A DNA stretch of 64,000 nt from contig SUWW01000012.1 of the NCBI GenBank assembly GCA_015061285.1, positions 85,024-149,023 on the forward strand, given 5' to 3'. Source of the stretch: Bacteroidales bacterium. GTDB lineage: Bacteria; Bacteroidota; Bacteroidia; Bacteroidales; Marinilabiliaceae. Made by a program: the position numbers and the translations under genes. This document shows, piece after piece, positions 53,761 through 62,531 of the stretch. Each line of letters starts with the position of its first letter. The first letter of the stretch is position 1. The notes beneath the pieces were generated by a model. That model made no database searches, was not told the origin of the DNA, and worked only from the letters and a program-made list of their open reading frames with translations.

Positions 53761-54404
53761 GGCTTCGACAAGCTCAGCCAGCGGCCGTGGTAGAAAAAAC
53801 TGTTTTGTCGGATTTGAAATCCGCCGTTTTGTGTTGTCGGATTTGAAATCCGACAAATCATAGATTTTGTTGTCATGTTGAGCGTAGCGAAACATTCCCA
53901 ACACTTTGGAGGAAATCGTTGGCTGAGCCTGTCGAAGCCTGCGATTACCTTGCGGCAAGGCAGGAGCCTTGCTTTTACCTTTTCCGTAGCGAGACGCTAC
54001 GGAAAACAAAGGATGTCTCGCCACTTTGTGGCTATGCATAACACCGAAGGTGTGAAATATCTTAGCCATGGGTGTGAACCCATGGCAGATTGCATTTTGT
54101 TTTCCCAGACGCACACGGTGTATCCCTACATGCGGTTGATGGGTTTTGCGCTTTTCGTTGTTAATCTCTCACAAATTGGTACAACTTGAATTCTCTAATT
54201 ATGATAAATATTTGTCCTAATTGTAGAGTAATTAACCTCAATTTGAGTGGACTTGTTCTGATTTCCAAGGAGACGCGCCACGGCACGACTCTACAAACAT
54301 CGGCTTCCATAATATGACAGCCGTACGATAGAATAATAAAATCTGCGGTAATCAGTTCAAATTGGTCTAATCTGCGTTCTTATTCGCAGGCGCAGTGGCC
54401 TGCG
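53761..54404. repeat. Hairpin mosaic, copy B (upstream of the LRR gene)
   Basis: About 640 noncoding bases of serial inverted repeats: 19-bp inverted arms 53761-53779 and 53921-53939 (one mismatch) around 141 bp; 11-bp arms with one-base loop 53834-53856; 12-bp arms 53980-53991/53995-54006; the block 54014-54064 shared with 49101-49150; GCCATGGGT/ACCCATGGC 54065-54086; GACGCAC units near 54109; 54302-54321 and 54385-54404 shared with copy A. Order of the shared units is the same in both copies. Frames across it are by-products. Confidence 0.75.
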
Positions 54405-54458
54405 TACCAAGTTTTGCGCTTTTCGTAGTTGTTTATATCGTAATTAGCAATTCGTTCA

Positions 54459-54689
54459 CTATTGAATCTCTTCGTCAATTTGGTTGGCAATGACGCGCAG
54501 GAAGTTCACACCGAGCACGCGGCTTATGCGGCATAGGAGTGCGAGGTCGATATTCTCGTTATTGAGTATTCGGTGGATATTTACGCGTGAGCAGCCAACC
54601 TTCCCCGCAAGCCAAACTTTCGTACGCCCTTGAGCCTCAAGTTCGGCTTTTATAAGTTTTCCTATATGTATAGTGTTGGTAGGCTGCAT
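54459..54689 (-). CDS. Small XRE-type helix-turn-helix regulator
   Basis: 76 residues from ATG 54689 (MQPTNTIHIGKLIKAELEAQGR); upstream codons to 54734 look unrelated. A Cro/C1-like helix-turn-helix covers nearly the whole protein: TKVWLAGKVGCSRVNIHRILNNENIDLALLCRISRVLGVNF. It belongs to a small Bacteroidota type that starts IHIGKLI. Targets unknown. It stands alone between the hairpin mosaic and the fic region. Confidence 0.8.
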   Translation of the reverse strand: MQPTNTIHIGKLIKAELEAQGRTKVWLAGKVGCSRVNIHRILNNENIDLALLCRISRVLGVNFLRVIANQIDEEIQ

Positions 54690-55134
54690 AGAACAGAATG
54701 TTGCTGAGGCATTTGCTCCTATTGCTAAGCACAAAAAGAAAAGGCGTAAACCATTTCGTCTATTTGCTTATTCAAATCGAGGGTCTGGACTCCCTATGCG
54801 CATATAAGCACGAAATGGCTCACGCCATTAGGCGTGAACCTCTCGCTCGCTTATTCTTATGCGCATTGAAATTGTCCAGATTCCGATTCGTCAGAATAAG
54901 AGCGTAAAGCTCAGTATGTTAATAGTTTTGTATTGTTTCTGTTTCTTATGTTCGTTTTTATGGCTGCCGAAGATAGTTATAAATATTTATGGCAAGTTCA
55001 GTTAACCATTCATTAGTCGAATATGCATTTGGCACAAAGATGGAGTTGCCATCTTTGGCGCAGCGAAACATCTTACAGCGCAAAGAGATCTTTTGTTGCT
55101 ATGTCAAAGAAATCTGTATTCATGACTATTCATT
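54690..55134. other. Intergenic region with a long imperfect inverted repeat
   Basis: 445 bases without a gene. 54776-54815 and 54849-54892 form an imperfect inverted repeat of about 40 bp (shared core TCTGGAC and ATGCGCATA-AAGC) with a 33-base spacer containing TGGCTCACGCCATTAGGCGTGAAC, itself a hairpin. AAAGATGG/CCATCTTT at 55036-55056 opens the 49-bp direct repeat described separately. Confidence 0.55.
55045..55093. repeat. Direct repeat left of fic
   Basis: 49 bases starting GTTGCCATCTTTGGCGCAGC and ending AAAGAGATCTTT, repeated at 55913-55961 with three mismatches. The pair flanks the fic gene. Confidence 0.8.
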
Positions 55135-55683
55135 TCATTCTTCCTTTCTATAGCCCTCGTAATAATATGACTGTTCTACTCCTTTGAATATCACATTGCG
55201 GTCGTCAACCTTATCTGTCAGATGTGCACCAATTAGCGTACGAATCTCCAAATCGTTAATTGGGCTACGTTCCATTGCTGAAAGGTATTGGTCTTTATCT
55301 ATGTATTGCCAATCAACAACTTTTCCTATGTTCTTATTCAATATCTGGTCGAGCCAAATGCGTGTGGCTCTGCCATTGCCTTCCATAAACGGGTGTGCAA
55401 CATTCATCTCCACATATTTTGCAATGATTTCCTCGAAGGTTGTCTCTGGCATTTTCTCAATGGCTTCCAATGCGGGTTTGAGATACATGCTATTGGCAAA
55501 GCGGAAACCGCCTTTGGCTATGTTATTCTCGCGAATCTTACCAGCAAAGTCGTAGAGACCATCGAACAGATAATGGTGTATGTCTTGGAGACCCTTAGTA
55601 GTCCCCACTTCTATCTTGCTGATGTCGCCAGACGCATAAAGTCGGATGGCATTCTCGAGACTTTTTTCATCTACCTTTTTCAT
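55135..55683 (-). CDS. fic: Class III Fic-domain protein (predicted adenylyltransferase)
   Basis: 182 residues. The Fic core is intact: HPFMEGNGR at 97-105 with catalytic His97, preceded by the flap region ([19 protein letters not shown]). C-terminal QSYYYEGY gives Ser172-xxx-Glu176-Gly177, matching the autoinhibitory (S/T)xxxE(G/N) helix of class III Fic proteins, so inhibition is built in. Family knowledge: such enzymes AMPylate targets such as DNA gyrase or themselves once the inhibitory glutamate is displaced. No antitoxin gene is adjacent. A 23-codon frame beginning at 55738 overlaps the start out of frame and may be chance. The gene lies between 49-bp direct repeats. Confidence 0.92.
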   Translation of the reverse strand: MKKVDEKSLENAIRLYASGDISKIEVGTTKGLQDIHHYLFDGLYDFAGKIRENNIAKGGFRFANSMYLKPALEAIEKMPETTFEEIIAKYVEMNVAHPFMEGNGRATRIWLDQILNKNIGKVVDWQYIDKDQYLSAMERSPINDLEIRTLIGAHLTDKVDDRNVIFKGVEQSYYYEGYRKEE

Positions 55684-56009
55684 TATTGCACTTTCTGTCT
55701 TTACTACTTGCTAAAGAATCTTTTTCAATATCAATCATGATGCTATGAGTTCTCCTTTATGTTTTGCGTAATCGTTTGAGTTCGCAATTGTATTCGTCCT
55801 CGCAAAGCACACAAATATGTAAATTCATTACGTCATAGCAAAAGTGATTTTTATGTTTCGGAAAGACGTGCCACATTGCGTCTTTACTTACAATCTACAA
55901 TGCAATAAAAATGTTGCCATCTTTGGCGCAGCTAAACATCTCACAGTGCAAAGAGATCTTTCGCTTAGCTCAAAGTGGCTATTTCCTGCCTATTCAAAAA
56001 TGCCGATTC
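55684..56009. other. Intergenic region upstream of fic
   Basis: 326 bases between the MscS-type gene and fic. It holds the second 49-bp direct repeat (55913-55961), a 23-codon frame from ATG 55738 that overlaps the fic start, and otherwise nothing recognisable. The fic promoter should be here; no clear TAnnTTTG was found. Confidence 0.5.
55913..55961. repeat. Direct repeat right of fic
   Basis: Second copy of the 49-base repeat at 55045-55093 (46 of 49 identical), same orientation, 868 bp apart. Confidence 0.8.
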
Positions 56010-57215
56010 TTATCTTTGGTAAACTCTCAAGCCGAACTTTGGCAACATAGCCAACGCATGGTCGAGTATGCGGCCGCGGATCTCTTCGTAGTTCTCCCAT
56101 CGCTTGTCTTTCGAGAAGCAGTAGAACTCAACGGGCAATCCATATTGATTGGGATTGAGCACGCGTGTCATAAGCGTCATATTGCTATTAACAACATCCA
56201 ACGATTTTAGATATGCCACCATATATGCGCGAAAGGCAGTTAGGTTGGTTTGGCTGCTTATGTTTTCGCCCTCATTCTCGAAAAAAGTATTGAGAAGTTC
56301 CATTTTGTGCAGTGGCGTCATCGTAGAGTCGCTAAGGAATTCCACGCTCGTCATATCTATGTTTATAGAACATGTTATGCGTCTGCCGTCCGACTCTTGC
56401 ATGCCTTTCCAGTTGTTGAATGCATGCGACTTGAGCGTCGACGGAGGAATGGTAGTTATGGTGTTGTTCCAGTTTTGAATCTTCACGGTGTTGAGCGTAA
56501 TCTCTTGCACCACGCCATCGGCGCTGCCTGGCACCTCAATCCAGTCGCCCACCTCCACCATACGGTTGAGCGACAACTGAATACCAGCCACAAAGCCCTC
56601 TATCGTGTCTTTGAATATCAACGTAATTATGGCTGCCGATGCACCGAAACCAGCCAATAGTTTCAGTGGTGAACGCTCGATAAGTATCGACACCATAATA
56701 ATGGTCATAATTATGTATATGGCAAGGCTTATGAGCTGATAGATGCCATTCACCGAGCCACGCCGCAAACTGCCTTTCTCTACAAATGCATCGGTTATGC
56801 CGCCAAGTAGTGCCACTATGAAACGCGCTGAGTGGAAAGTGGTTACCACGGCGCAAATCTTCACTATAAATATGAGCGGACTCGTCTCGTCGAGCCCATT
56901 GCAGAAGGCGAGAAAGGTAATGGAGGGGAAGAGCACCACGCCACGGTGAATTACGGTGTGGTTAAGTATGGCATCGTCGATGGTTGAAGTGCTTTTGGCC
57001 ACAACGTGTTTTATGATGCGCGCTATCACGTGGCGAGCTATCATATATATTACGACGGCAGCCACCACGCCTATAGCTATGGAAATAAGGTCGCTATATA
57101 TACCATGAATACGCGACACGCCGCACCATTCAAGGATTTTGTTCGCCATCTCGGCCAACATACCTTTACGTATGTCGAGCCCCATGACGTCGTCTGCTTG
57201 TAGATATGTAATCAT
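56010..57215 (-). CDS. MscS-family mechanosensitive channel (YbdG-like)
   Basis: 401 residues. About five membrane helices in the first 200 residues, then the pore-lining helix and MscS core (LLAGFGASAAIITLIFKDTIEGFVAGIQLSLNRMVEVGDWIEV) and a C-terminal vestibule domain with TTIPPSTLKSHAFNNWKGMQ. The FNNWKGM and GLPVEFYCFSKDKRW motifs resemble YbdG/MscM. It should relieve turgor at the inner membrane after osmotic downshift. Start ATG overlaps the rlpA stop (ATGA), so translation is coupled. Confidence 0.92.
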   Translation of the reverse strand: MITYLQADDVMGLDIRKGMLAEMANKILEWCGVSRIHGIYSDLISIAIGVVAAVVIYMIARHVIARIIKHVVAKSTSTIDDAILNHTVIHRGVVLFPSITFLAFCNGLDETSPLIFIVKICAVVTTFHSARFIVALLGGITDAFVEKGSLRRGSVNGIYQLISLAIYIIMTIIMVSILIERSPLKLLAGFGASAAIITLIFKDTIEGFVAGIQLSLNRMVEVGDWIEVPGSADGVVQEITLNTVKIQNWNNTITTIPPSTLKSHAFNNWKGMQESDGRRITCSINIDMTSVEFLSDSTMTPLHKMELLNTFFENEGENISSQTNLTAFRAYMVAYLKSLDVVNSNMTLMTRVLNPNQYGLPVEFYCFSKDKRWENYEEIRGRILDHALAMLPKFGLRVYQR

Positions 57216-57661
57216 GGTACAGAAATAACTTTTACCTCTACATCAACCACACCATCGTTCACCATAGAAATCTTCTCGGCAGCGGCACGCGAGAGGTCGA
57301 TAATTCGCCCCGACGAGAATGGTCCACGGTCGTTGATGCGTACATCTACACTCTTGCCGTTTTTCTTGTTGGTGACGCGCACCACCGTTCCGAATGCATA
57401 CGTACGATGAGCTGCGGTGAGTTTCTTCTTGTCGTACACTTCGCCACTGGCCGTCTTGCGTCCGTGAAATTTGTCGGCATAATATGAAGCTTTGCCTTTG
57501 GTCACCGCGCCACTCTTAGTGCTCGACGAAGAAGAACTGCTCGTCGAGGTCTTTGTTGTCGAGCTCTTAGCCTTTATGGTGGTTGACGGCTTATTAGATG
57601 CACACGAAGCTACTATCACAGCTGCGAGCGTAGATATGATGAATTTTGCTAAACTCTTCAT
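57212..57661 (-). CDS. rlpA: RlpA-like lipoprotein (septal ring lytic transglycosylase family)
   Basis: 149 residues. Lipoprotein signal with Cys in VIVASCASNK, a serine/threonine/lysine-rich linker and one double-psi beta-barrel domain (GKASYYADKFHGRKTASGEVYDKK; INDRGPFSSGRIIDLSRAAAEKI). The catalytic Asp of INDRGPF and the conserved AHRTYAFGTVVRV are kept. RlpA cuts glycan strands lacking stem peptides in some bacteria; there is no SPOR domain here, so septal targeting is not assured. Between ribE (2-bp gap) and the MscS gene (overlap). Confidence 0.9.
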   Translation of the reverse strand: MKSLAKFIISTLAAVIVASCASNKPSTTIKAKSSTTKTSTSSSSSSSTKSGAVTKGKASYYADKFHGRKTASGEVYDKKKLTAAHRTYAFGTVVRVTNKKNGKSVDVRINDRGPFSSGRIIDLSRAAAEKISMVNDGVVDVEVKVISVP

Positions 57662-57663
57662 AA

Positions 57664-58272
57664 TTATAATTTCGATACCATAGCCAAACGGCTGATATAC
57701 TTGCCAATAATGTCGAATTCCAAGTTTACTTTGCTACCTACGCGAATGTCACGGAAATTGGTATGCTCGAAGGTGTAAGGAATAATTGCCACTTGGAAAC
57801 TATTTGGCTTGCTGTTGCACACCGTTAGGCTCACACCATTCACCGTGACAGAGCCCTTTTCAACGGTTACGTATCCTTGCTCGGCCATTTCGCGGTTGAA
57901 GAGATACTCGAAAGTGAAATATCTACTACCATCGGCCTCGCTAATGGCGGTGCATTGTGCGGTGCAGTCAACGTGACCTTGCACAATGTGACCATCGAGA
58001 CGGCCATTCATAAGCATGCTGCGCTCAACGTTCACGCGGTCGCCAACCTTCAGATTGCCTAAGTTGCTGCGGTCGAGTGTCTCCTGAATAGCTGTCACAG
58101 TATATTCATCACCACTAATATTTACAACAGTTAGGCACACGCCGTTGTGCGCCACGCTTTGATCTATCTTGAGTTCGTTCACAAACGAGCATGAAAGCGT
58201 CAGATGCAAGTTGCCGCCATCGCGTTGCAGCTTTCTAACTATAGCCGATTCTTCTACTATTCCTGAAAACAT
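57664..58272 (-). CDS. ribE: Riboflavin synthase, alpha chain
   Basis: 202 residues with two homologous lumazine-binding domains. First starts MFSGIVEE and has AHNGVCLTVV; second has TVNGVSLTV and IPYTFEHTNF. It turns two molecules of 6,7-dimethyl-8-ribityllumazine into riboflavin. All key residues (HNGVCLT, VNGVSLT) are present. First gene of the ribE-rlpA-mscS operon. Confidence 0.97.
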   Translation of the reverse strand: MFSGIVEESAIVRKLQRDGGNLHLTLSCSFVNELKIDQSVAHNGVCLTVVNISGDEYTVTAIQETLDRSNLGNLKVGDRVNVERSMLMNGRLDGHIVQGHVDCTAQCTAISEADGSRYFTFEYLFNREMAEQGYVTVEKGSVTVNGVSLTVCNSKPNSFQVAIIPYTFEHTNFRDIRVGSKVNLEFDIIGKYISRLAMVSKL

Positions 58273-58323
58273 ATTTATGTATATAGTTACGAGTTAATAT
58301 TTACGAGTTACGAGATGTAATTT

Positions 58324-61300
58324 TCAATTTTCAATTTTCAAATGACTATTCATATACTCCTTAGGCGACATTCCGTAGAACTCTTTGAAAGCGGTGCTGA
58401 AGTGTGATAAGTTGCTGAACCCTAAAGCGTAGGCAACTTCCGACACGTTTAGCTTTTTCTCGCCGAGCAAAATGCCAGCTTGTCGCAGACGAATGCCGCG
58501 AATATAGTCGCGCGCGCTTTGTCCTACAAGTTCTTTTAGTTTTCTATGCAGATGTACGCGGCTCAAACCAACACCATCGGCGAGAGTCTCTACCGTAAGT
58601 TCGGGGTCGGCAAGATGTCCATCGATATATTTTGTAATGCGTTCCATAAGCATTTCATCGCTCGACTTTAGGTCGACTTTCTTTTTTGCCGTAGCCGTCT
58701 CGTTAGTGGCCATGTAGCGCGAAAGAATCCTTCGTCTGTTGTTGATGATGCCCGCTACGGTATTGCGCAAAATTTCTATGTCGAAGGGTTTGGGTATGTA
58801 TGCATCGGCACCAGTGAGCAAGCCTTTGTTCATGTCTTCGTCGCTGTGTTTGGCAGTGAGCAGAACAATTGGCACATGATTGATATTTATGTTCGACTTT
58901 ATCTTTTTTGTCAAAGTGAGTCCGTCCATAATAGGCATCATCACGTCGGAGATAACAATGTCTATTTGCTCTTTTAGCAGAGTGTCGTATGCCTCTTTGC
59001 CGTTGCTGCATACGGTCACTTTGTAGTTTGAGCCGAATTGGTCTTTCAGGTAATCTTTTATCTCCTCTTCGTCGTCGACTATCAGCAGATGAGGACGTTG
59101 GTTTATTGTCATCACTGCCGAAGCATTTAGCCCATTGGTGGATACTTCTTCTGCCGACACTATATCCGACTCTTCGTTGTCGATTTCGATGGTGCTGTGT
59201 TTCAGAGGAATGGTTATGGTGAACACAGCGCCCGAGTGACCATCGGTGCGATTCGATGCTTTTATGGTGCCGTTGTGGAGTTCTACAATAGAGCGTGCCA
59301 AATGTAGTCCAATGCCAGTGCCTGTGTAGCCTGCCACGCGAGCGTTGCTTGCTTGATAGAAGCGAGTGAAAATCTTTTCGAGCAGCATGTTGTCTATGCC
59401 AGTGCCATCGTCGGTTATTTTGATTGTTGCTGTGTCGTCGTTGCTACTAATGTCAACAACAATAGAACCATTGTCGGCAACGAATTTGAATGCGTTGGAG
59501 TAGATGTTGTAAAGCACCTTGTCGAAATTGTCGGTGTCGATCTCGGCGGTCACATCTTCGTTGGGAACGTTCACTGTAACCGATATATTGCGAGTAGCCA
59601 CAACGGATTCGAATGACGATAGAATGCTCTTAGCAAAAGCGCCAAGCTGAACCTCTTTGAAACTCAGCGCCATCTGACCTTTGTCTATTTTACGAAGGTC
59701 GAGCATCTGATTGATAAGTTTTAGTATTCGCTGGGCATTTCTATATATAAGTTCATACCCATGACGATTCTTATTATTGGTTGTGCTCTGGTCGAGCAGC
59801 TCTTTTATTGGATTGATAATGAGAGTGAGCGGTGTACGTATTTCGTGAGAAATGTTGAAGAATAGTTGTAGTCGAGCTTCATCTATTTGCTGCTGATGTT
59901 GACGGTTCTCTATCTCTATACGTATGGCTTGTTTGGCGCGCCATAGCATATATATGAGAGCGCTAATACTTATGATTATGAGTATGTACAACAAGAAAGC
60001 CCAAGTAGTTTTCCACCAAGGAGGGCGCACAGTGATAATAAATTCACGAGGTGCTGACGAAACATTTCCACTGCGAGCAAAAACGGTGAGTTTATACTGT
60101 CCATCGCGCATGTTGGTGAAGCTAATGGTGGGCTCGCCATAGTTGGTGCTATGCCAGCTATTGTCGAAGCCTTCCAAGCGATATACGTAGCGAATTTGTT
60201 CGGTGAGCGAAAAATCGAATGTCGAGAATGAGATGGCAAGCGAGCGCTCCGAATAGTCGAATTCAAATTCTTGTGCGTCTATTACGGCTTGTTTCACAAT
60301 GGGTTTGCCGTTCGACATGTCGCCAAAGCGAATCTCTCGTCCATTCAGATAAATATTCGTTATTTGTACATTTGAGAGGGTGAACTCATTCTTTGTTTCG
60401 TATGGATTGAAAATCACCGCGCCAGCCACGCCGCCAAACACAATGCGACCATCGTTGAGAGTGGTTGTTGCGCTTCGCGAAAATTCGTTGCAAGGCAAGC
60501 CGTTTTGGTGGTAATAATTATCTATGATGCTGTCTTTTATGCACGACAGACCGTGGTGTGTCGACACCCACACATGCCCCAACGAGTCGGCTTCGACAGC
60601 CACTGCCACGTTCGACGATAGTCCATCGGCTGTTGTGTATTTGCGTGCACGCTCGTTGGTGCTGTCGTAACTTATTACACCCGAGTTTGTTGCAATCCAT
60701 AGTGCGCCATTGTTGTCGTAGCTAATGTCCGAAACGGTGGCTTGTCCCACGGCATTCTTCAGCGTGTTGGATATGTCGACGAAGCGTTCTTGGCTTAGGT
60801 CGTAGCAGCACACGCCCTTGAAAGTGCCGAGCCAAACAAAGTTGTCTTTTGTGCAAACAGCCGAAATCCAGTTGTTGATAGGCTCATTGCGTTCGTAGTC
60901 AATTTTTTCGGAGCTCGATTCGTAGCTATGAGCCACGCCGCTGCGGTCTATTCTGAAAGCGCCACTGCCGTAGGTGCCTACCCAGATGTCGCCGCGGTCG
61001 TCGAGCTCTATGCAGGTTATGTGTTTGTTGTATTTTTTGTTAGCCTCGCTGAGTATGTTGTTTATGTCGATAGTGCTTTTGCTCCTTACGTTGTAGCGTA
61101 TCAAACCATTGTAGTAGCCAGCAAGTAGAATGTTTTCGGCATCGAGTGGCTCTATGTTCATTATTGTCGAAGGTACGTTGGCGGCTATATGGCTTACTGC
61201 GCCATTTTTGTCAATCTCGTACAGACCATCGCCATCGGTGCCGAGCCATAGCTTGTCGCATCCTACGCAAACCGACATTACACACGAAGAGCCAATGTTG

Positions 61301-62319
61301 TAGTGCGTACCAGGCTTATAACCATAATTGACAAATTCTGAATCGCTCTTATTGACAAGCACTATGCCCTTCTGGAAAAGGCCGAGCCACATATTGCCGC
61401 TTTTGTCGAAGTAGATAGAGTGAATCTTGGTCTTGTTGAAGTCGAATTGTGGCAGATAAATCTCTACGCGCTGAGGTTCGCCATTTTTTAGTACGTATAG
61501 TCCACCTCCGTCCAATCCTACGTATATATTTTGACTATTGGTAGCGAGAGCCGACACCACGTCGTTGGGTTTGAGTATGTTGTCGAGCGCATGGTTGACA
61601 CTAAACTCATCGCCATTGAGATTGGCGCATAAGAGTCCGTTGTTGTCGTTGCTTAGATATATCACTTTGTCAATCTGGAGAAGGAAAGCATTCTCGGCAA
61701 GTTTGTAGTTGCTGGGTATGTTTATCTTCATCACTTCGCCGTTGGCGGCATTGCATTTATACACGCCTTTGTTGTGTGCAGCAATCCACAAAAAACCGCG
61801 ATTGTCGACCACAATCGACGATACGAAATCGATAGTAGAAAGATTCTCGATGCGACGAAAAACTTGACCATCGAATTGCAAAACGCCGCGTCCCGATGTG
61901 CCTATGTATATAGAACCGTCAGTTCCTTCGCTCACCGATGTCACGTGAGCCGAAACGGTGTCGCCGTCTTGCATCATCACCACATCGGCAAAGGTGTTGG
62001 TGGCGTAGTCGTAGGTTTGTATACCATCCATGGTGCCAATCCACAAATGCCCCGAACGATCTTCGTAGATTGTGCGTACATAGTTATGCCGCAGCGACCC
62101 TTTCTTGCCATCGGCTCGGTAGATGGAAAATTCCGATCCATCGAATTTGCTGATGCCGTCTTCGGTGGCAACCCATATGTAGCCATATTTATCTTGAATG
62201 ATCTGATTTATAAGGCTATTGGATAGTCCGCGCTGCTCGCTGTTGAAATATTTGAGTTGACTCGCGTAGTTAGTTATACTCAAAAGCAAGAAGGATAGTG
62301 TAAATAAAGCCTGTTTCAT
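58324..62319 (-). CDS. Hybrid two-component system sensor-regulator (HTCS)
   Basis: 1331 residues from ATG 62319 (signal MKQALFTLSFLLLSITNYAS). Order: two seven-bladed propeller sensors in the periplasm (about 20-640), Y_Y_Y domain (about 680-765), membrane helix 772-793, HisKA with phospho-accepting His825 (FNISHEIRTPL), HATPase with N942, DDGTGID about 970-976 and GYTGTGIGLHLA, receiver with phospho-Asp1125 (ISDVMMPIMDG) and AraC domain about 1220-1330. All catalytic residues are intact. HTCS proteins sense oligosaccharides and switch on neighbouring polysaccharide-utilisation loci; no such locus adjoins it here. Confidence 0.95.
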   Translation of the reverse strand: MKQALFTLSFLLLSITNYASQLKYFNSEQRGLSNSLINQIIQDKYGYIWVATEDGISKFDGSEFSIYRADGKKGSLRHNYVRTIYEDRSGHLWIGTMDGIQTYDYATNTFADVVMMQDGDTVSAHVTSVSEGTDGSIYIGTSGRGVLQFDGQVFRRIENLSTIDFVSSIVVDNRGFLWIAAHNKGVYKCNAANGEVMKINIPSNYKLAENAFLLQIDKVIYLSNDNNGLLCANLNGDEFSVNHALDNILKPNDVVSALATNSQNIYVGLDGGGLYVLKNGEPQRVEIYLPQFDFNKTKIHSIYFDKSGNMWLGLFQKGIVLVNKSDSEFVNYGYKPGTHYNIGSSCVMSVCVGCDKLWLGTDGDGLYEIDKNGAVSHIAANVPSTIMNIEPLDAENILLAGYYNGLIRYNVRSKSTIDINNILSEANKKYNKHITCIELDDRGDIWVGTYGSGAFRIDRSGVAHSYESSSEKIDYERNEPINNWISAVCTKDNFVWLGTFKGVCCYDLSQERFVDISNTLKNAVGQATVSDISYDNNGALWIATNSGVISYDSTNERARKYTTADGLSSNVAVAVEADSLGHVWVSTHHGLSCIKDSIIDNYYHQNGLPCNEFSRSATTTLNDGRIVFGGVAGAVIFNPYETKNEFTLSNVQITNIYLNGREIRFGDMSNGKPIVKQAVIDAQEFEFDYSERSLAISFSTFDFSLTEQIRYVYRLEGFDNSWHSTNYGEPTISFTNMRDGQYKLTVFARSGNVSSAPREFIITVRPPWWKTTWAFLLYILIIISISALIYMLWRAKQAIRIEIENRQHQQQIDEARLQLFFNISHEIRTPLTLIINPIKELLDQSTTNNKNRHGYELIYRNAQRILKLINQMLDLRKIDKGQMALSFKEVQLGAFAKSILSSFESVVATRNISVTVNVPNEDVTAEIDTDNFDKVLYNIYSNAFKFVADNGSIVVDISSNDDTATIKITDDGTGIDNMLLEKIFTRFYQASNARVAGYTGTGIGLHLARSIVELHNGTIKASNRTDGHSGAVFTITIPLKHSTIEIDNEESDIVSAEEVSTNGLNASAVMTINQRPHLLIVDDEEEIKDYLKDQFGSNYKVTVCSNGKEAYDTLLKEQIDIVISDVMMPIMDGLTLTKKIKSNININHVPIVLLTAKHSDEDMNKGLLTGADAYIPKPFDIEILRNTVAGIINNRRRILSRYMATNETATAKKKVDLKSSDEMLMERITKYIDGHLADPELTVETLADGVGLSRVHLHRKLKELVGQSARDYIRGIRLRQAGILLGEKKLNVSEVAYALGFSNLSHFSTAFKEFYGMSPKEYMNSHLKIEN

Positions 62320-62337
62320 TGTGATAAAAATTGACGC

Positions 62338-62368
62338 CAAAATTAACACTTTTATACATAAGCCTTTT
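62338..62368 (-). promoter_or_regulatory. Candidate promoter of the HTCS gene
   Basis: Minus-strand TAATTTTG at 62345-62338 (18 nt before the ATG), with TTTG about 23 nt further upstream, slightly more than the usual spacer. Confidence 0.45.
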
Positions 62369-62531
62369 CAAAAGTGTCTCAATGTGCAGAACTTTTGGGG
62401 GCTGATCTAATTATACATAGTGATCAATGTCAAAGAATACAAGCAACAATAAATGCTTCTATTTATGGTGCTAAGAATGATTGAATTCTCGCACTTTTTT
62501 TGTTTTTTCGCCGATGAAAAATCAATCAACC

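Noticed and set aside
53749..54114. 121-codon minus-strand frame containing IFHTFGVMHSHKVA, and a 76-codon frame at 49009-49239 with a similar peptide
   Set aside because: Both cross the hairpin mosaic; the shared peptide comes from the shared DNA module, and such frames are a known source of false genes in Bacteroidales.
55684..55738. 23-codon frame before fic as an antitoxin
   Set aside because: Too short, overlaps the fic start out of frame, lacks the (S/T)xxxE(G/N) motif; the inhibitory motif is in Fic itself.
53644..56009. tRNA or integrase-based genomic island
   Set aside because: No tRNA, integrase, transposase or clear att sites were seen; only repeats mark the region.
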